DNA from: Lewinellaceae bacterium
Lineage (GTDB): Bacteria; Bacteroidota; Bacteroidia; Chitinophagales; Saprospiraceae
DNA length: 64,000 nucleotides
Direction of reading: 5' to 3'
NCBI GenBank assembly: GCA_020636315.1
Contig: JACJYA010000003.1
Location: forward strand, 124,001-188,000
Made by a program: the position numbers and the translations under genes. Under the pieces are notes generated by a model. It worked only from the letters and a program-made list of their open reading frames with translations. It was not told where the DNA came from and ran no database searches. Below, in pieces: positions 60,725-64,000 of the stretch (position 1 is the stretch's first letter; every line of letters begins with the position of its first letter).

Positions 60725-63001
60725 ATGATAAAAAAGACCATCGTCTCGCTGCTGATTTTCATGTTGTTTTCTTTGCAGGGCAGCTACGCCCAAACCGCCA
60801 AAGCCGCCGGAAAACAAGCCGCTATTCAGGACAAGGTGAGGGCGCTCCTCGAAAAAATGACTCCCGAAGAGAAGGTGGGACAGATGACGCAGGTGGCCAT
60901 AGACCTGATCATGAAAGATGGAGGCAACCAGGAAATCGATGAAGAGAAGCTTCGACGGGCCATTGTCGAGAAGAAAGTCGGCTCCATTCTCAATGTCAAG
61001 TGGACCGCCTACAGCCTGGACAAATGGCATGAGATCATCACCCGCATTCAGGAGGTGGCCACCCGGGAAACCCCCAACAAGATCCCCGTACTGTACGGGA
61101 TCGACGCCATTCACGGCGCCAATTATATCCTGGAGGGCACAGTATTTCCTCACAACATCGGCATGGCGGCAAGCCGCAATGACGAACTGGTGGAAAAAGC
61201 AGCCCATATCGCGGCCATACAGACCCGCGCCAGTGGCATCCGCTGGAATTTCGACCCCGTTTTAGGCGTAGGCCGGCAACCGCTTTGGCCCCGCTTTGAG
61301 GAAACTTTCGGAGAGGACCCATTGCTGGCGGGTAATATGGGTTCCGCGGCCGTCAGGGGCTACGAAGGGGATGGCCTCGGGGCGCCTACTGCTGTAGCTT
61401 CCTGCATAAAACATTATCTGGCCTATTCCGTGCCGAATACCGGCAAGGACCGCACGCCGGCCTATTTTCCGGAGATCATGGTTCGGGAACTGTTGCTGCC
61501 TCCTTTCCGGCAGGCGGCGGAGGCCGGCAGCTCCTCGGTGATGATCAACTCAGGAGAGCTCAACGGAGTGCCCCTGCATGCCAGCCACTACTGGCTGACG
61601 GAAGTGCTGAGAGGCGAACTGGGCTTCAAAGGGCTGGCCGTAAGCGACTGGGAAGACGTCATTCGCCTGCACACCCGCCACCGGGTGGCCGACAGTCCGA
61701 AGGAGGCCGTACGGATGGCAGTGATGGCAGGAATCGACATGAGTATGGTGCCCAATAATTATTCTTTTTACGATTATCTGCTGGAATTGTTAAAAGAAGG
61801 GCAGGTGCCCATGGCGCGCATCGATGAAGCGGCGGGGAGAATTCTCACCCTGAAAATGGAACTGGGGCTTTTCGATAACCCTTTCCCGGAAGTGGAAGCA
61901 ATCGCCCGGTTTGAGAATGATAGCTATGCCGCCACAGCCCTGGAAGCGGCTCGGGAAAGCCTCACGCTGCTGAAAAACAGAGCGGCCGTCCTGCCACTGC
62001 CCAAAGACAGCAAAATACTGCTCGCCGGGCCGGGCGCCAATAACCTGGGTTCTCTCCACGGAAGCTGGTCGTTCACCTGGCTGGGAAGGGAAGAACGGCT
62101 CTATCCGGAGTCCACTCTGACCATCAAAGAAGCCCTGGAGAAAAAGCTGAACGGCGGCAAGCTCATCTGCCGTGCCGTTCCCGATTACCACGCTTATGAA
62201 AATTATGATGCCCTGCAACTGCAGGAGGATGCCAGGCAGGCCGATTACATCATCCTTTGCCTCGGAGAAGAAGCCTACGCAGAATCCCCGGGCACCATTA
62301 CGGACCTGTCGCTGGACCCCCGGCAGCTGAACCTGGCCCAGGCAGCCATCCTGGCCGGAAAACCGGTGATCCTGGTGTTGGCGGAGGGCCGCCCCCGGAT
62401 TTTGTCGCCTGTCGAACCGGGCATGGATGCAGTGCTCCTGGCGGGCCGGCCGGGAAGCCGGGGAGCTGAAGCCATCGCCGACGTCCTTTTTGGGGATTAC
62501 AACCCCAATGGAATTCTGCCCTTCTCCTACCCCCGCCGTACGGGTGATTTCACGCTTTATGACCACAAATTCACGGAAACCGTGACCGAACCCCATACAG
62601 GCCCGAATGGCAACCACGGTTATGACCCGCAGTGGCCGTTCGGCCTTGGCTTGAGCTACACTACTTTCGAATACGGGGACATCAGGCTCAGCAGCACCAC
62701 CCTCCGCCCGGAAGGAAAAATCACCGCCACTATTGCCGTTCGCAACACCGGCCAGCGTGACGGCAAAGTAGCCGTTGACCTTTATACCCGGGACCTTTAC
62801 GCCTCCATTACACCTCCACAGCAGAGGCTGCGCGCCTACCGGAAGGTAATGGTTCCGGCGGGAAAAAGCGTGGAGGTGTCTTTCACCATTACCCCCGGGA
62901 TGCTATCCTTTGTCAATTCTGGCCTAAAACGGGTTACGGAGCCGGGAGGCTTTGAAGTGATGATCGGAGATAAAAAGGCTGGTTTTACCTATGAGGAGTA
63001 A
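60725..63001 (+). CDS. Glycoside hydrolase family 3 (BglX-like)
   Basis: This is a 758-residue exported GH3 enzyme. The signal peptide is MIKKTIVSLLIFMLFSLQGSYAQ. The TIM barrel runs from about 35 to 380, with MTPEEKVGQMTQ, the KH(Y) segment CIKHYLAYS and the nucleophile D308 in LAVSDWEDV. The (alpha/beta)6 domain begins near ESLTLLKNRAAVLPLP, and a fibronectin-like C-terminal domain (GQRDGKVAVDLYTRD) ends the protein. It lacks the PA14 insert of the first GH3 gene. Activity could be beta-glucosidase or beta-xylosidase. Divergence from xylB favours a xylo-oligosaccharide role, but the sequence alone does not settle it. Confidence 0.92.
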   Translation: MIKKTIVSLLIFMLFSLQGSYAQTAKAAGKQAAIQDKVRALLEKMTPEEKVGQMTQVAIDLIMKDGGNQEIDEEKLRRAIVEKKVGSILNVKWTAYSLDKWHEIITRIQEVATRETPNKIPVLYGIDAIHGANYILEGTVFPHNIGMAASRNDELVEKAAHIAAIQTRASGIRWNFDPVLGVGRQPLWPRFEETFGEDPLLAGNMGSAAVRGYEGDGLGAPTAVASCIKHYLAYSVPNTGKDRTPAYFPEIMVRELLLPPFRQAAEAGSSSVMINSGELNGVPLHASHYWLTEVLRGELGFKGLAVSDWEDVIRLHTRHRVADSPKEAVRMAVMAGIDMSMVPNNYSFYDYLLELLKEGQVPMARIDEAAGRILTLKMELGLFDNPFPEVEAIARFENDSYAATALEAARESLTLLKNRAAVLPLPKDSKILLAGPGANNLGSLHGSWSFTWLGREERLYPESTLTIKEALEKKLNGGKLICRAVPDYHAYENYDALQLQEDARQADYIILCLGEEAYAESPGTITDLSLDPRQLNLAQAAILAGKPVILVLAEGRPRILSPVEPGMDAVLLAGRPGSRGAEAIADVLFGDYNPNGILPFSYPRRTGDFTLYDHKFTETVTEPHTGPNGNHGYDPQWPFGLGLSYTTFEYGDIRLSSTTLRPEGKITATIAVRNTGQRDGKVAVDLYTRDLYASITPPQQRLRAYRKVMVPAGKSVEVSFTITPGMLSFVNSGLKRVTEPGGFEVMIGDKKAGFTYEE

Positions 63002-63010
63002 TACCTGGTC

Positions 63011-63045
63011 AAATTAAGCGGTAGATTCCCTTTACCGCTTAATTT
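63011..63045 (+). terminator. Terminator after second GH3 gene
   Basis: AAATTAAGCGGTA (63011-63023) pairs perfectly over 13 bases with TACCGCTTAATTT (63033-63045), starting 10 bases after the GH3 stop. It lies between convergent genes. Confidence 0.85.
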
Positions 63046-63145
63046 TCATGCCAAAATAAGTAGTCGGCCACAAGACAACAATACAACCTCAACCTGGCTC
63101 ATCCAAGCAACAATATAACGTCAAAAAGGCCCCTCATGACAACCA

Positions 63146-64000
63146 TCAAACCAACTTCACCACCGTCCTCCCTTTCAGTTTGCCCTGCAGTATAAGGCCA
63201 ATCTTTTCGGGTAGTTCTTCCAGAGCGCACTCGTGGGCGAGTTCATTCAGGTGCTCCAGCTTCCATTCGCCGGCGAGCTTGCCCCAGACGGTTTTGCGAA
63301 CTGCCTGGCCGCACTGAACCGAGTCTATCCCTATGAGGCTGACGCCTTTGAGGATGAATGGGAAAACGGTTGTGTTCAGCTTGGGCGACTGCACCAACCC
63401 GCAGCAGGTAGCCACGCCACCGTATTGGAGGCTTTTCAGCAAAGTAGCCAGTATGTTGCCACCCACCGTGTCTATTGCCCCGATGAAGCGGGCTTTGAGG
63501 AAGGGCTTTCCGGATTGGTCATCCACCTCCTCCCGGGAGAGGATCTCGCCGGCCCCAAGCTGCCTAAGGAAGCTTTCCGCTTCTGGCTTGCCGGTCACCG
63601 CGGCCACATCATAACCTACTTTGCCCAGGATGCCCACGGCAATGCTGCCTACACCGCCGGTAGCCCCTGTTACCACCACTTTTCCGGTGCCCGGTGTGAT
63701 GTTGTGTTTCTGAAGTTGATAAACGGAGAGTGCCGCCGTGAACCCAGCCGTTCCATAGATCATGCTCTCCCGCAGGCCCAGGCCTTCCGGTAGCGGCACC
63801 ACCCATTCGGCCGGTACGCGGATGTATTCGGCAAAACCGCCGGAAGTGTTCATACCCAAATCGTACCCGGTTACCAGAACCTTGTCGCCGGGCTGAAAAT
63901 CCGGTGACTGGCTTTCCGCCACCACACCGGCGGCATCAATACCGGGGGTATGGGGATAATTGCGGGTTACGCCCCGGTTACCGGTAGCCGAAAGGGCATC
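63146..64000 (-). CDS. AcuI/YhdH-type NADPH-dependent reductase (5' end outside window)
   Basis: The frame is open to the last base of the window, where codons read DALSATGNRGVTRNYPHTPG and IDAAGVV, so the true start lies beyond 64000. The visible 284 residues form a zinc-free MDR-family oxidoreductase of the YhdH/AcuI subgroup: DKVLVTGYDLGMNTSGGFAEY, VVTGATGGVGSIAVGILGKVGY with the nucleotide-binding turn, and the end KGRTVVKLV. AcuI reduces acryloyl-CoA to propionyl-CoA with NADPH and is known from DMSP degradation in marine bacteria. Other members are quinone oxidoreductases, so the substrate is open. Nothing nearby confirms DMSP use. Confidence 0.88.
   Translation of the reverse strand, partial: DALSATGNRGVTRNYPHTPGIDAAGVVAESQSPDFQPGDKVLVTGYDLGMNTSGGFAEYIRVPAEWVVPLPEGLGLRESMIYGTAGFTAALSVYQLQKHNITPGTGKVVVTGATGGVGSIAVGILGKVGYDVAAVTGKPEAESFLRQLGAGEILSREEVDDQSGKPFLKARFIGAIDTVGGNILATLLKSLQYGGVATCCGLVQSPKLNTTVFPFILKGVSLIGIDSVQCGQAVRKTVWGKLAGEWKLEHLNELAHECALEELPEKIGLILQGKLKGRTVVKLV

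Overview
The window is a chromosomal segment of a Bacteroidota bacterium, most likely a marine or algal-surface member of the Saprospirales (Lewinella/Phaeodactylibacter-like). The evidence for this is a SusC/SusD pair, lipoproteins and TonB receptors of Bacteroidota type, promoter-like TAnnTTTG boxes with no strong Shine-Dalgarno signals, a WG-repeat protein, an RhaD-SDR fusion, and intergenic heptamer repeats. Base composition looks moderately GC-rich by eye. The species call is inference. No rRNA, tRNA, insertion sequence, prophage or CRISPR array was seen.

Layout. 1-9.6 kb: 3' part of pyruvate carboxylase, two overlapping small hypothetical genes, a GT-C type membrane protein, a peptidoglycan-binding/lysozyme-like protein, then a divergent pair of phosphatidylcholine synthase and a CHT1-like sodium/choline symporter. 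9.6-31.3 kb: a rhamnose-centred polysaccharide utilization locus. The minus-strand arm is susC-susD-GH31-rhaM-[esterase remnant]-PL22. The plus-strand arm is rhaEW fusion-rhaI-rhaB-lutABC-NCS1-like transporter-small membrane protein-sulfatase. A GntR-type regulator lies between the arms, and matching operator-like repeats sit in front of both. 31.5-42.3 kb: amidase, lipoprotein FKBP, a secreted tandem-repeat protein next to a membrane caspase-like protein, a TonB receptor, a DUF3467 protein, a methyltransferase and topA. 42.8-49 kb: a 1110-residue WG-repeat protein, MmcQ/YjbR, GPP34 and patatin. 49-53.5 kb: GH3-PA14 glucosidase, AraC regulator, a duplicated-domain lipoprotein. 53.5-57.4 kb: an isolated cas6 + card1-like pair with no other cas genes, a helical-repeat protein and a 54-residue double-glycine peptide gene. 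57.7-64 kb: xylA, xylB, a second GH3 enzyme, and an AcuI/YhdH-type reductase running off the right edge.

How the genes work together. The rhamnose arm is a self-contained route from L-rhamnose to central metabolism: mutarotase, isomerase, kinase, then an aldolase fused to an L-lactaldehyde dehydrogenase, giving DHAP and L-lactate, with LutABC oxidizing lactate to pyruvate. The SusCD/GH31/PL22/sulfatase set would supply sugar from a rhamnose- and uronate-containing glycan such as rhamnogalacturonan or a sulfated algal rhamnan. The xyl genes with the GH3 enzymes form a smaller xylose/beta-glycoside module. The choline symporter and Pcs together would make phosphatidylcholine from scavenged choline. 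The most unusual items are the orphan cas6-card1 pair, the CHT1-like/pcs pair, the caspase-like two-gene unit, the unannotated double-glycine peptide, the esterase remnant inside the PUL, and the heptamer repeats.
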